The notes beneath the pieces are model-generated. The model was not told where the DNA came from. It saw nothing but the letters and a program-made list of their open reading frames with translations, and did not search any database. DNA of 64,000 bases. It comes from Marivirga atlantica. GTDB taxonomy: Bacteria; Bacteroidota; Bacteroidia; Cytophagales; Cyclobacteriaceae. Of this stretch, positions 53,931 to 63,441 are shown one piece after another (positions within the stretch are counted from its first letter, which is position 1; each line of letters opens with the position of its first letter). Both the position numbers and the translations under genes were made by a program. The stretch covers positions 496,001 to 560,000 of the forward strand of contig NZ_JAERQG010000003.1 of NCBI RefSeq assembly GCF_016734805.1. Reading direction: 5' to 3'.

Positions 53931-56231
53931 CTAATCCACCAATTCAATTGTCTGGGTTAATTCTCCAATTATTAATTCAAATTCTCCTGCCTCTATTACT
54001 GCTTTTCCTGTAGCATCGAAATATTTTAAATCATCAGCTGTCAGTTCAAACCTTACAGTTTTTCTTTCACCAGCAGCTAAGCTAATCTTTTCAAATCTTC
54101 TCAATCTTTTTACATCAGGTGTAATTTTACTCGCATATAAATCACTGCTAAATAAATGTACCACCTCTTTTCCTGCTACTTTTCCTTTGTTTTTAACCTC
54201 CACACTTACCTCAATTACCTCTCCATTTCTGAAAGTAGACTTATTCAATGTGAAATTGCTATACTCGAAATCGGTATAGCTTAAGCCATGACCAAAGAAA
54301 AACTGTGGGTTATAGTCCGCCTCATAATTATAAACACCTTCTGCTTTCTTTTGCTCTTCCGAGGGCTTATGTATATAAGAAATGGTAGCATTAGGATAAC
54401 GAGGGTAAGTATAAGGCAGCTTACCACTAGGGTTTACATCTCCAAAAAGGATATCAGCTAAAGCATCCCCTCCAAAATTCCCCGGCAAATAAGTTTGTAC
54501 TATAGCCTCCATTTCCAGCTCAAAACGGCTGATCACACGAGGCCTTCCTTCATTTAATATTAGAATGATTGGTTTGCCCACTTTAGCTAAAGCCAAAGCA
54601 AGCTCTGTCTGATAAGCCGACATGTACAAATCATTCATATCTCCTGGCTTTTCGGTATAAGTATTTTCTCCTAAGCACAACACTACAACATCTACCTCTT
54701 CGGCCAGCTTTAGGGTAGCCTCCATCTGATCATATTTTTCTTCATAGTATTTTCCTCCCATGATGTAGCTCACTCCGGGACTGTACATCACATTGCCATC
54801 TCCAATTTCATTTTGAATGGCTTCTAATATGGTATTGTATTCACTAGCATATTCAGGCGTTTTTTCCCCTTGCCAGGAATAAGTCCATGCTCCATTGAGC
54901 GTTCTCATAGAGTTAGCATTAGGACCAGTTACTAACACCTTTTTATCTTTAGAAAGTGGGAGGATATCATTTGAATTCTTCAATAAAGTGATTGACTCAC
55001 TAGCCATATCATAAGCTGCTTTCTCAAAAGCTTTACTTCCAAAATCAGGATAATCTTTAAAGTGAGTAGTAGGGCGGTCGAATAAATTTAAGGCAAACTT
55101 CACTCGCAACACTCTTCTTACGGCATCATCAATGCGTTCCATTTTCACAGCCCCCTCTTTAACCAATTCGATCAGACCATCGCAAAAAGTTTCATAATCA
55201 TAAGGTACCATGGACATATCAATGCCTGCATTGATAGCTAATCGGATGGCTTCTTTATCTGTTGGAGCAATACGATCACGTCTGTGAAGGTTTTCAATAT
55301 CTGCCCAATCTGTTACTATTAGTCCTTTAAAATTTAACTCCTCTTTCAAAAGCTTAGTAAGTAAGTCATAATTAGCATGTACAGGTACACCGTTTATTAT
55401 ACCAGAATTAATCATAATGGTATGTGCACCAGCCTCTACAGCCGCCTTAAATGCAGGTAAATGATATTCGCGTAATGCTTCAGGAGAAATATAAGAAGGT
55501 GTTCTATCCTTTCCTGAAACTGTAGCATGATAACCTAGAAAATGCTTTAAACTTGAAGCCACATGTTTAGGATCACCTATATTATTATTGATTCCCTCGT
55601 AGCCATTAATCATTTCAACACCGAGCTGTGCGCCTAAATAAGGATCTTCGCCAAAAGATTCCCACATTCTTGAAAATCTTGGATCTAAGCCTAGATCTAA
55701 GACTGGAGAAAAATTCCATGGAATACTACTAGCACGAGTTTCATAGGCTGTAATCTCTGCACCCTTGCGTACCAAATCTCTATTTCTGCTTGCTGCCTGA
55801 CCTATCTGCTGTGGAAACATGGTAGCTCCTACCGTATAAGTGGCTCCGTGTATTTCATCTACTCCATATATAATAGGTATCTTTAAACGTGTATCGTTGG
55901 TAGCTACATGTTGAATTTCACTGATGATACTATACCACTTTTCAGGAGTCAAAGCTCGGTTGTTAGCAGTATTCAGAACAGAACCGATGTGGTAATCTAC
56001 CAAGGCTTTTTTTAATGAGTCTTTATCGAGTGACAGTGGCTCAAAGCTGGAGAAACGATCTTCTCCTTTTCCCACTACATCCAGGGTAATTTGAGTCATT
56101 TGACCCACTTTTTCCTCCAGAGTCATCTTTTTTAATAACTGCTCAATTTTTTGTTCATTAGCTTGTGCCTGTGTCCAATGGATTGTTACAAAAGAGAGGC
56201 ATATAAATAATATTCCTTTTTTCAAGATCAT
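53931..56231 (-). CDS. bglX: GH3 beta-glucosidase (BglX-like)
   Basis: The 766-residue enzyme has a signal peptide (cleaved near AQA, residue 23), the GH3 TIM-barrel (about 30-390) with nucleophile D308 in GLIVTDWADIEN, the alpha/beta sandwich (about 400-600; VTGPNANSMRTLNGAW, LCLGENTYTEKPGD) and a fibronectin type III-like C-terminal domain (about 650-760). It is the last gene of the locus and would release glucose from oligosaccharides in the periplasm. Its length and domain order match periplasmic BglX. A gap of 23 bases separates it from the GH30 gene. Confidence 0.94.
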   Translation of the reverse strand: MILKKGILFICLSFVTIHWTQAQANEQKIEQLLKKMTLEEKVGQMTQITLDVVGKGEDRFSSFEPLSLDKDSLKKALVDYHIGSVLNTANNRALTPEKWYSIISEIQHVATNDTRLKIPIIYGVDEIHGATYTVGATMFPQQIGQAASRNRDLVRKGAEITAYETRASSIPWNFSPVLDLGLDPRFSRMWESFGEDPYLGAQLGVEMINGYEGINNNIGDPKHVASSLKHFLGYHATVSGKDRTPSYISPEALREYHLPAFKAAVEAGAHTIMINSGIINGVPVHANYDLLTKLLKEELNFKGLIVTDWADIENLHRRDRIAPTDKEAIRLAINAGIDMSMVPYDYETFCDGLIELVKEGAVKMERIDDAVRRVLRVKFALNLFDRPTTHFKDYPDFGSKAFEKAAYDMASESITLLKNSNDILPLSKDKKVLVTGPNANSMRTLNGAWTYSWQGEKTPEYASEYNTILEAIQNEIGDGNVMYSPGVSYIMGGKYYEEKYDQMEATLKLAEEVDVVVLCLGENTYTEKPGDMNDLYMSAYQTELALALAKVGKPIILILNEGRPRVISRFELEMEAIVQTYLPGNFGGDALADILFGDVNPSGKLPYTYPRYPNATISYIHKPSEEQKKAEGVYNYEADYNPQFFFGHGLSYTDFEYSNFTLNKSTFRNGEVIEVSVEVKNKGKVAGKEVVHLFSSDLYASKITPDVKRLRRFEKISLAAGERKTVRFELTADDLKYFDATGKAVIEAGEFELIIGELTQTIELVD

Positions 56232-56254
56232 GTTAGTAGTTAATTATACTTACT

Positions 56255-57679
56255 TTAAATTACAATTGTCATAACTTCACCAGCAGACAACTCTACTGAT
56301 AAATGTTTTTCATTTTGCTGAAGAGCAACCTTCTGCGCCTTTTCCTGGTCATTCAAAAGAATGACTACAGTTTGTCCTTTTGGTGTTTTAAAGGCTACAT
56401 TAGGCACTCCTTCTATCTTATTACTTTTGATTCGCTTTGAGCCAGGTCGCACATATTTTGAGGCATGACCTATGATATAATAAGCGGGATTTCTTTCTAT
56501 CTTATTTCCCTTAACAGTAATCGCTCCTAGGCAACGATCACAACCTCCCCTGTCTGTATGAGGATCTTGATTTTCATCTGCTGCAAGATTCCATTCCAAA
56601 ACAGTACGGCTCCAATTTCTGGTAGCTCCAATGATCAGTTCTCTGGTATGCCATGAAAGGTTGTTAGGGAAGTCTCCCGGAGCACCTATCCATTGTTCAG
56701 TAAAATATAAATTCTTATCTGGGTGTGCTTTATGCACTTCAGATAATGCCTCAATCTCACCTCCGTATAAATGAAAGGCTGACCCATCGATATATTGATT
56801 AGCCACGGAATCATTTAATATGCTAATGGGGTAATCAGGCCTGTCTGCATTATGGTCGTAGATAATTATCTTTGTCTTTAGTGCAGCATTCCTAAAAGCC
56901 GGCCCTAAATAGCTTTTAATAAATTCTGCTTGGGCCGTTGCCGGCATAAATAAACTCGGGTTATTACCTGGGTGCAAAGGTTCATTCTGTACTGTAATGG
57001 CATCAATAGGAATACCATTATTCTCCATTGCTTTAACATATTTCACTAAATAGTGCGCATAGGTTTGGTAATATTGAGGTAGCAAAGATCCTCCTCTGGT
57101 ATCTTGATTACTTTTCATCCAGCTTGGTGGCGACCATGGTGATCCAAGGATTTTTACGGCTGGATAAATAGAGATAATTTCCTGAAGCACTGGAATCAAA
57201 TATTTTTTATCATATCCTAAATCAAATTGCTTAAGCTGCAAATCCTCAGCACCCTTTTCTACATCATGATAAGAGAAAGGTGCTTGATCCAAATCAGAGG
57301 CTCCGATACTTAAACGTAAATAACTAACACCTATACCATTGCCTTCCGGACTAAATAATTCTTTGAGTACCTCATGTCTAGCTTTCGGATTCATTGAAGC
57401 TAGATGCATAGCACTTCCTCCTGTTAAGGTATAGCCAAATCCATCTATCTCTTGGTAAGTGCTATCGGGATTGATTTGAATAAGTGGAAGCTCATCTGCA
57501 GCAGCATCTGCAATTACCTGATTCTTCTCTTCTAATAATTTTGTTTGATCAAGGGTTGTACGAACTATAGTTACTTGATAATTCGATTCAGATTTATCTT
57601 TTGAGCTAGACTGAGCACAGCCAATAATCACCAAGAAAATAAAGCCAGCACATAAAAGGCTTCCATAAATATTTTTCAT
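56255..57679 (-). CDS. GH30 glycosidase, lipoprotein
   Basis: The 474-residue protein is a lipoprotein (lipobox VIIGC, cysteine near 21) with a GH30 catalytic domain: QEIDGFGYTLTGGSAMHLA near 76-94, KILGSPWSPPSWMKSN near 178-193, acid/base E233 in TVQNEPLHPG, nucleophile E328 in YFTEQWIGA, and the C-terminal beta-sandwich. GH30 members include glucosylceramidases and beta-1,6-glucanases. The neighbours (GH5, GH3) point to a beta-glucan; beta-1,6 cleavage is the most likely role. It is probably surface- or periplasm-anchored. It follows the GH5 gene after 34 bases. Confidence 0.92.
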   Translation of the reverse strand: MKNIYGSLLCAGFIFLVIIGCAQSSSKDKSESNYQVTIVRTTLDQTKLLEEKNQVIADAAADELPLIQINPDSTYQEIDGFGYTLTGGSAMHLASMNPKARHEVLKELFSPEGNGIGVSYLRLSIGASDLDQAPFSYHDVEKGAEDLQLKQFDLGYDKKYLIPVLQEIISIYPAVKILGSPWSPPSWMKSNQDTRGGSLLPQYYQTYAHYLVKYVKAMENNGIPIDAITVQNEPLHPGNNPSLFMPATAQAEFIKSYLGPAFRNAALKTKIIIYDHNADRPDYPISILNDSVANQYIDGSAFHLYGGEIEALSEVHKAHPDKNLYFTEQWIGAPGDFPNNLSWHTRELIIGATRNWSRTVLEWNLAADENQDPHTDRGGCDRCLGAITVKGNKIERNPAYYIIGHASKYVRPGSKRIKSNKIEGVPNVAFKTPKGQTVVILLNDQEKAQKVALQQNEKHLSVELSAGEVMTIVI

Positions 57680-57713
57680 GTGTTTAAATATTAAAAATAG
57701 CGACTGTGCTACT

Positions 57714-60488
57714 TTAAAGGATAACTATTTTTTTGATGGCTTGAGATGTTTTGTTGAACAACATGACAAAGTACATCCCTGACTGTAAATTATGTTCAAC
57801 GAGCATTTGGTTTCGGCTTCGAGAAATTTCCATTTCCTGAATAATTTCACCTCCAAGTGAGTAAATAACCAGCTTATCAGGAGAGAAGGAGCTTCCAAAA
57901 TCTATGTTAAAGTGATTTTTACCTGGATTTGGATAAATATTTACTTCCTCATTGACTATTCTTTTTTTTGTTGAAGTAGGGTTCACATCGGCTACTTTCT
58001 TAAGTTCAAACCAGTTTAGATTGAATAAGGAGGAAGTAGCTGTTAAACGAAAAGTGTAAATACCCTTATCAAGGAAAGCACCGGAGCCTTTGGCTGTTTT
58101 CCATGTTTGCCACCCACCTGTTGCCTCAAAAGAAACCTGAGAGATAGCTATAGCAGTGCCTACTTCATTAAAGTATTTTAAAGATAGAGAACCTCCACTA
58201 CTTTCAGAAGCTACTCGGTAGTTCACTTCATAATTAGACGAATCAGTAACATTTACCATATATTCTACATAATCGCCATTATCGATATAGGAAAGGTTAG
58301 AGCCTCCTCCATTGTCTTCAGCATCTTCTAAAGAGAAACCATTATTAAGTACAAAGTCTTCAGCCTGAATACGACCTGGAATTTCATGAGGAATTATTCC
58401 TCCTGCTAATACAATATTTACCGGCTCATCAGAAAACGCTTCCAATGCTACACCCGACTGTGTCATAATCTCAGTGCCGTTATAACTGATCAAAACTTCA
58501 TCGTAATAATCTAAACTTTCTTCAAGCTGTACATTAATCAGTTGTAAGGTATCTTCAGCTAAGGATACGGCAGAGATGGCGACTGCCTCGCCATTTCTTG
58601 TTACTGAAAAACCATGTGTATCAGGTATGGCTTCAAAGGTTTGGTTAAAAAGGAGTTTTATATTTTTTTTTTGATGAGTGCCTTCTTTATTAAGTATTTT
58701 CGGTTGCGCTACACTGGCAGAAGGACCGGTAAACGAAAAGTAATTTATGTTGAAATCACCTGTTTCAAAGTAAAGTTTAATCCTGTTAGTTCCTTGTTTA
58801 AGTACTACATCAGATACCGTTGTAGTTTGCCACGCTTGAAAATCACCTGTATTTGGCAGCTCAATGGATTCCGTTGCCTGTATACCATCTACCTGTACGA
58901 TTAATCTTCCATTTGCATTGGTGGAAGCTGTTCTTAGATTTAGGTCATAATTTCCGGCTTCTTCCACTTGAACAGTAAATAATAACCATTCACCCTGCTC
59001 TATCCATCCCACATTAAAGCCATTGCTTAGTTCGTCTTCACATGCTTCAATGTCTACCCCATCATTTCGGTAAGCATAGCCATTGTTCCAGGTGGTACCA
59101 CCTGCACTACCACTTGTATTAGAAGCCACATTATCGAAATAAGCAAAGCCATTTTTACCTAAATCATAATTCACCGCATAAATTATATTTTCATCTTCCG
59201 GAATAATAGAATGAGCAACAAAAGGCTTAGTAGCATCTGTATGAGGTTGTCTGATTTTGGCATCAACCACATCTTTATGGTAAATATTATTTTCTAATTT
59301 CAGATCTTCGGCTAATTGCATTAAGCCTGCATAGGCATCAGCTTCTGATGGTTTTTCCGCTCCATTGTTCCAATAATCCAATATAGCCTGATATTGATCA
59401 TTTCTTTTGATTTCCAAAGGATTATTAGAACCCAATTTCTTTAATGGCCACCAGCACCAGCCCATATTATTCTGCTCAAATAAGGTAATAGCATTTGTAA
59501 ACCATGTATTGGAATTTTCACCAGTTTCTCCAAGCCAAATAGGTACATTACGTTCATTTCTCATATCCAGCATTCCTTGAATGGCTCCCTGATCATTGCC
59601 ATTCCAATATTTATGATAGCTGATGACTAAGTTATCATCCCATAGTGTGGGTAATCCGCTATAGTTATTTCCCCAGCAGTTCCCTTCTATCACTACAAAG
59701 TGGTTTTGATCTACCTCTCTAATAGCTTCTGTAATGTCTTTTTGTAAATTCCATAACAAAGTATTTTGCGACTCAGCACAGCCATTAGGATCATTATTAA
59801 TATCCTGAAAACCCCAATTAGGTTCATTTATTAAATCGTAGCCAGCAATATTAGGCTCATCTTTATAGCGGTCAGCTAATTTTCTCCAAAGTGCAATTGC
59901 TTTTTCCTGATTGGCCTCACTTTCCCATAAAGATGGTTTGGTGTCATCATAATCACTGATATCCGCATTTTTTCCCTGACCACCAGGTGCAGCATGTAAA
60001 TCCAAAATCAAATACATATTGTTTGCTTTACACCACGACAATAAGCTATCAGTCATAGCAAAGCCCTTCTCTCTCCACGTAATTTCACCTTCTATAGGTT
60101 CTTCTTCTATTGGTGGGGTAAATAATTTGTAATGCATCGGCAAGCGAATGAGATTATAACCCCATGCTGCCATAGAGTCAACATCAATTTTTCGCATGTG
60201 GTTGGCCAACCAGGCATCATAAAACTCCTCCTTCTTTTCAGCACCTACTAATTCCTCTATGCGTGCTTCTAACTCATGTTGTGGGCCACCAGTACCAAGC
60301 ATATAGCCTTCCTGCAACATCCAGCCACCAAGTCCTATACCTCGAAAGATAATTTCATTTCCATTCTCATCTTTTATTTGTGTGCCATCTGCTTTTAAAA
60401 AACCTTGCGATTTGACATTTAGGTTGCCAAACAAGAGAAATAAAAGTATCAGAAATATTGTTCTACTCTGTTGCGGTATGCTATTCAT
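57714..60488 (-). CDS. GH5 glycosidase with CBM6-like domains and T9SS sorting domain
   Basis: The 924-residue protein has a signal peptide (cleaved near SQG, residue 28), a GH5 catalytic domain (about 40-380) with acid/base E222 in DLINEPNWG and nucleophile E321 in IWLGETGEN, two CBM6-like beta-sandwiches (about 420-590 and about 705-825, each with the DIEACEDE/FVLNNGFSLE-to-WNTAxG pattern), a bacterial Ig-like spacer (about 600-690), and a T9SS type A sorting domain from about 840 (NIYPNPGKNHFNIDFGSS). It should be secreted and attached to the cell surface, where it would cut the polymer first. The GH5 subfamily cannot be fixed by eye. Confidence 0.92.
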   Translation of the reverse strand: MNSIPQQSRTIFLILLFLLFGNLNVKSQGFLKADGTQIKDENGNEIIFRGIGLGGWMLQEGYMLGTGGPQHELEARIEELVGAEKKEEFYDAWLANHMRKIDVDSMAAWGYNLIRLPMHYKLFTPPIEEEPIEGEITWREKGFAMTDSLLSWCKANNMYLILDLHAAPGGQGKNADISDYDDTKPSLWESEANQEKAIALWRKLADRYKDEPNIAGYDLINEPNWGFQDINNDPNGCAESQNTLLWNLQKDITEAIREVDQNHFVVIEGNCWGNNYSGLPTLWDDNLVISYHKYWNGNDQGAIQGMLDMRNERNVPIWLGETGENSNTWFTNAITLFEQNNMGWCWWPLKKLGSNNPLEIKRNDQYQAILDYWNNGAEKPSEADAYAGLMQLAEDLKLENNIYHKDVVDAKIRQPHTDATKPFVAHSIIPEDENIIYAVNYDLGKNGFAYFDNVASNTSGSAGGTTWNNGYAYRNDGVDIEACEDELSNGFNVGWIEQGEWLLFTVQVEEAGNYDLNLRTASTNANGRLIVQVDGIQATESIELPNTGDFQAWQTTTVSDVVLKQGTNRIKLYFETGDFNINYFSFTGPSASVAQPKILNKEGTHQKKNIKLLFNQTFEAIPDTHGFSVTRNGEAVAISAVSLAEDTLQLINVQLEESLDYYDEVLISYNGTEIMTQSGVALEAFSDEPVNIVLAGGIIPHEIPGRIQAEDFVLNNGFSLEDAEDNGGGSNLSYIDNGDYVEYMVNVTDSSNYEVNYRVASESSGGSLSLKYFNEVGTAIAISQVSFEATGGWQTWKTAKGSGAFLDKGIYTFRLTATSSLFNLNWFELKKVADVNPTSTKKRIVNEEVNIYPNPGKNHFNIDFGSSFSPDKLVIYSLGGEIIQEMEISRSRNQMLVEHNLQSGMYFVMLFNKTSQAIKKIVIL

Positions 60489-60519
60489 CTATTAAATATT
60501 TACTAACCATTAATCATTA

Positions 60520-60557
60520 TTAAAAAATTGTTGGCAGAATATTCCTGCCAACAATTT
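60520..60557 (-). terminator. Internal terminator inside the glycan utilization locus
   Basis: On the minus strand AAATTGTTGGCAG (60557-60545) pairs perfectly with CTGCCAACAATTT (60537-60525) across a 7-base loop and is followed by a T-rich run. It stands between the lipoprotein gene and the GH5 gene on the same strand. Confidence 0.85.
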
Positions 60558-60575
60558 AATTAACCTAAACTATTT

Positions 60576-61862
60576 CTAATTCATTTCTACTAATTCAACA
60601 TCATCTACAGTAACCCCATCAGCACCTAGGTTACCATCCCAACTTCCTACTTTAATTAATACGTATACAGTTCCAGAGTCAGAAAATGAGGTGGTATTCC
60701 CTATTTCTATTCTACCCGTGGTATAATCTACGCCATCTTCAGGAGCTGTGCCAGATACATAGTATTCATTCCATGAGCCTGTAGCTCCGGCATTATTTAC
60801 TAATGCTTTAAATTTGTAAATCTGACCTGCAGTTACATCAACAGCTTGCCATACACCAACATTGGTTTGTACTGAGCTTGTTCCATTACTAAATTTCATT
60901 ACTCCATCTGTAAATTCTACATCAGTTAATGCCATTCCCATATCAGTAACTGTCCAAGCAGCAGGATTTTCCATGTCACTACCTTCCAAAATATTATCTC
61001 CTTCTAATAAGCGAGGCTGTGCTACAAACTGAATATCATCAAGCCACAAGCCATTTTCTCCGAGGTTTCCATCCCAACTACCTGTTTTAATAACCAGATA
61101 ATAAGTACCATCAGTTGCTATATTCACTTTGCCATCTCCCAAACAGGAAAGTTCACCTAGCGTAGTATCAAATGCATCATTACCACAGCCAGTCCAGGTA
61201 TTAAGTCCGGTAAACACATCTCCTGAAGGATCACTTCCTTCTTCAGGCTCATCTTGTAATAATATTACTTCCAGCCAAGAATTAGTCATCCCTGAACCCT
61301 TAACAGACGCATCGAATTGATAGGCCCTACCTCCTTTTAACTCAACAGCCTGCCAAATAGCTAAAGTTGACTGAGCCGGATTTCCATTAGTTACATTCAA
61401 AGCTCCATCAGAAAAGGTATAATTAATTTCCGTATTACCTGAAGCTGTAAAAGACCATGCTTCCTCATTTTCCATGTCACCACCACTAACAGCACTTGAC
61501 CCTGTGACAGCATCATTTGCTACGTCTACAGTTTGAGTAGCTGTTGAATAGCCTCCTGCACTTAGCACAGTAAGCGTCACTTCATAAGTACCTCGATCAT
61601 CATAAGTTACTGTGTCAGTGGCTTCACCTACAAATTCATTTCCATTTCCTAAATTCCATTTATATGAAAAGCCCTTCTCTGTTGTACTCTGAAGAACATA
61701 AGTATTCTTACTATTTTGTGTAGAAATATCAGTGATAGTAAAAGCAGCTTCTGCTTTAGGTCCTAAGCCTAACTCCTCATCGTCTGGAGTACAACTTATA
61801 CCACCAAAGATCATAAGAAAACCAGCCACAATGCTGAATGAATTTATATTGATAGATTTCAT
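60576..61862 (-). CDS. PKD-domain lipoprotein, probable surface glycan-binding protein
   Basis: The 428-residue lipoprotein (lipobox GGISC, cysteine near 24) has a PKD domain (about 37-115; YKWNLGNGNEFVGEATDTVTYD, GTYEVTLTVLSAGG) and two related beta-sandwich domains (about 120-285 and about 290-428), each with a GSDMENPAAW- or GGDMENEEAW-type start and an IKTGSWDGNLG or IKVGSWDGNLG end, so they are internal repeats and resemble CBM4/9-like folds. It lies after the susD gene and is the likely surface glycan-binding protein that feeds the SusCD pair. Confidence 0.82.
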   Translation of the reverse strand: MKSININSFSIVAGFLMIFGGISCTPDDEELGLGPKAEAAFTITDISTQNSKNTYVLQSTTEKGFSYKWNLGNGNEFVGEATDTVTYDDRGTYEVTLTVLSAGGYSTATQTVDVANDAVTGSSAVSGGDMENEEAWSFTASGNTEINYTFSDGALNVTNGNPAQSTLAIWQAVELKGGRAYQFDASVKGSGMTNSWLEVILLQDEPEEGSDPSGDVFTGLNTWTGCGNDAFDTTLGELSCLGDGKVNIATDGTYYLVIKTGSWDGNLGENGLWLDDIQFVAQPRLLEGDNILEGSDMENPAAWTVTDMGMALTDVEFTDGVMKFSNGTSSVQTNVGVWQAVDVTAGQIYKFKALVNNAGATGSWNEYYVSGTAPEDGVDYTTGRIEIGNTTSFSDSGTVYVLIKVGSWDGNLGADGVTVDDVELVEMN

Positions 61863-61886
61863 AATTTTAGATTTTAATATTAAAAA

Positions 61887-63419
61887 TTAATAAGCCGGGT
61901 CTTGCTCAAGCTTGGTTCCGTCAAATTCAAGTTCTGATTGTGGAATAGGTAAGGCATCATGTTTTCCTTCAACAAAACCTCTATCTTTCAATACCTCCTC
62001 AGCTTTTCCTGTTCTTATTAAATCGAACCATCTATGACCTTCACCCGCTAACTCTAATCTTCGTTCTTGCATAATGCTTTCCATAGTAGCTGGTACAGGG
62101 CTTAATCCTACTCGCTCACGTACAGCATCCAGAAGTGCTTGCGCTCTGGCAGCATTTATACCACCTCTTACCAATGCTTCTGCCTCCATTAGGTAAGTAT
62201 CGGCTAATCTGATTTCATACTCATTGGTAGGGAAATTAATTTCAAATGGAGCTGTATTATCTTCCGTTTTATTCTCTTCCTTCCCGGCAAACTTTGCTAA
62301 AAAGTATCCTGTATTTTCATGTGCTTTTTCATAGGTTAAAACTCCTGCCTGCTCCAGGCTGTCTATATTGGCAATAGTAGTTGCATACCTAGGATCATTG
62401 ACTCCTCCTTGAACGAAGGCATTGACTAAACTTGGCGTTACTGTATTAAAGCTCCAACCAGATACAAAAGAAGGTGCAGCACTTTCATCAATTATTGTAT
62501 ATCCTCGAGGGGCTACCATAATACTTAAAGGATTTCCTTCAGAACAGGCTATACAATCCCACTGACCTTGCGAAGTAGAATTATGGCTGATTTCAAAGAT
62601 TGATTCTGCATTAAATTCATTGTCTAGTCTAAAGAGATCCGCATAGTTATCTAAAAGGCTATTACCAAATTGACTACTACCTCCAGGTGTACCATTTACC
62701 TCACTAAATTGTGTAGCAGCCTGATCAAACTTTTCTTGCTGTAAGTAGACTTTACCTAACATGGCAATACCAGCAGCTTTTGATGCTCTACCAGCTTCTG
62801 TACCTAAATCAACACTTGCAGGTAAATCAGGAATGGCAGCCAATAAATCTGCTTCTATTTGCTCATAAACTACAGGCTTATCAACTTGCTCTACCTGAAA
62901 TATCTCAGAAGTAGGCACTGGTGCTGTAATTAAGGGTATTCGTTCAAAAAGCCTTACCAGATCAAAATAATAATATGCTCTTAAGAATTTAAGTTCCGCC
63001 ATGAATCTTGCCTTTAAAGCGTCATCCATTGGTACCTCTGGTAACTTCTCAATCAAAATATTAGAACGGAATACTCCGGAATAATTCCTGTTCCAGAACT
63101 CATATTGTGGTCCAACAACCGGATTTAGTGTATACTTGTCCCAAACCTGCATTTCATTGATGTCAGTAGGGCTACCACCACCAGCGAAAAAATCATCTGA
63201 AGCAGCATTTAACAAACCTGTTTTCACTACATAAGAGTTATTCCATCCGAGCGGATCATATGCTGCAATAAGTCCATTGTAGGCCTCTTCAGCATTTTTA
63301 TAATAGTTATCTTCTAAGGCTGTTCCCTTCGGATCAACCTCAATAAATTCATCTGTACAAGCAGTGAAAACGAAGCATATCAAAGAAAGTATCGCTATAT
63401 TTTTATATGTAATTTTCAT
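61887..63419 (-). CDS. SusD-like nutrient-binding lipoprotein of the glycan locus
   Basis: The 510-residue lipoprotein (lipobox VFTAC, cysteine near 21) has the SusD/RagB pattern: EVDPKGTALEDNYYKNAEEAYNGLIAAYDPL (split), ARFMAELKFLRAYYYFDLVRLFERIPLITAP (split) near 137-166, and the C-terminal RERVGLSPVPATMESIMQERRLELAGEGHRWFDLIRTGKAEEVLKD (split). It binds glycan at the surface and closes the SusC channel. It lies 22 bases after the SusC-like gene and 24 bases before the PKD lipoprotein gene, so the three are one unit. Confidence 0.94.
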   Translation of the reverse strand: MKITYKNIAILSLICFVFTACTDEFIEVDPKGTALEDNYYKNAEEAYNGLIAAYDPLGWNNSYVVKTGLLNAASDDFFAGGGSPTDINEMQVWDKYTLNPVVGPQYEFWNRNYSGVFRSNILIEKLPEVPMDDALKARFMAELKFLRAYYYFDLVRLFERIPLITAPVPTSEIFQVEQVDKPVVYEQIEADLLAAIPDLPASVDLGTEAGRASKAAGIAMLGKVYLQQEKFDQAATQFSEVNGTPGGSSQFGNSLLDNYADLFRLDNEFNAESIFEISHNSTSQGQWDCIACSEGNPLSIMVAPRGYTIIDESAAPSFVSGWSFNTVTPSLVNAFVQGGVNDPRYATTIANIDSLEQAGVLTYEKAHENTGYFLAKFAGKEENKTEDNTAPFEINFPTNEYEIRLADTYLMEAEALVRGGINAARAQALLDAVRERVGLSPVPATMESIMQERRLELAGEGHRWFDLIRTGKAEEVLKDRGFVEGKHDALPIPQSELEFDGTKLEQDPAY

Positions 63420-63441
63420 AATCTTATTCTTTAAACTATAA

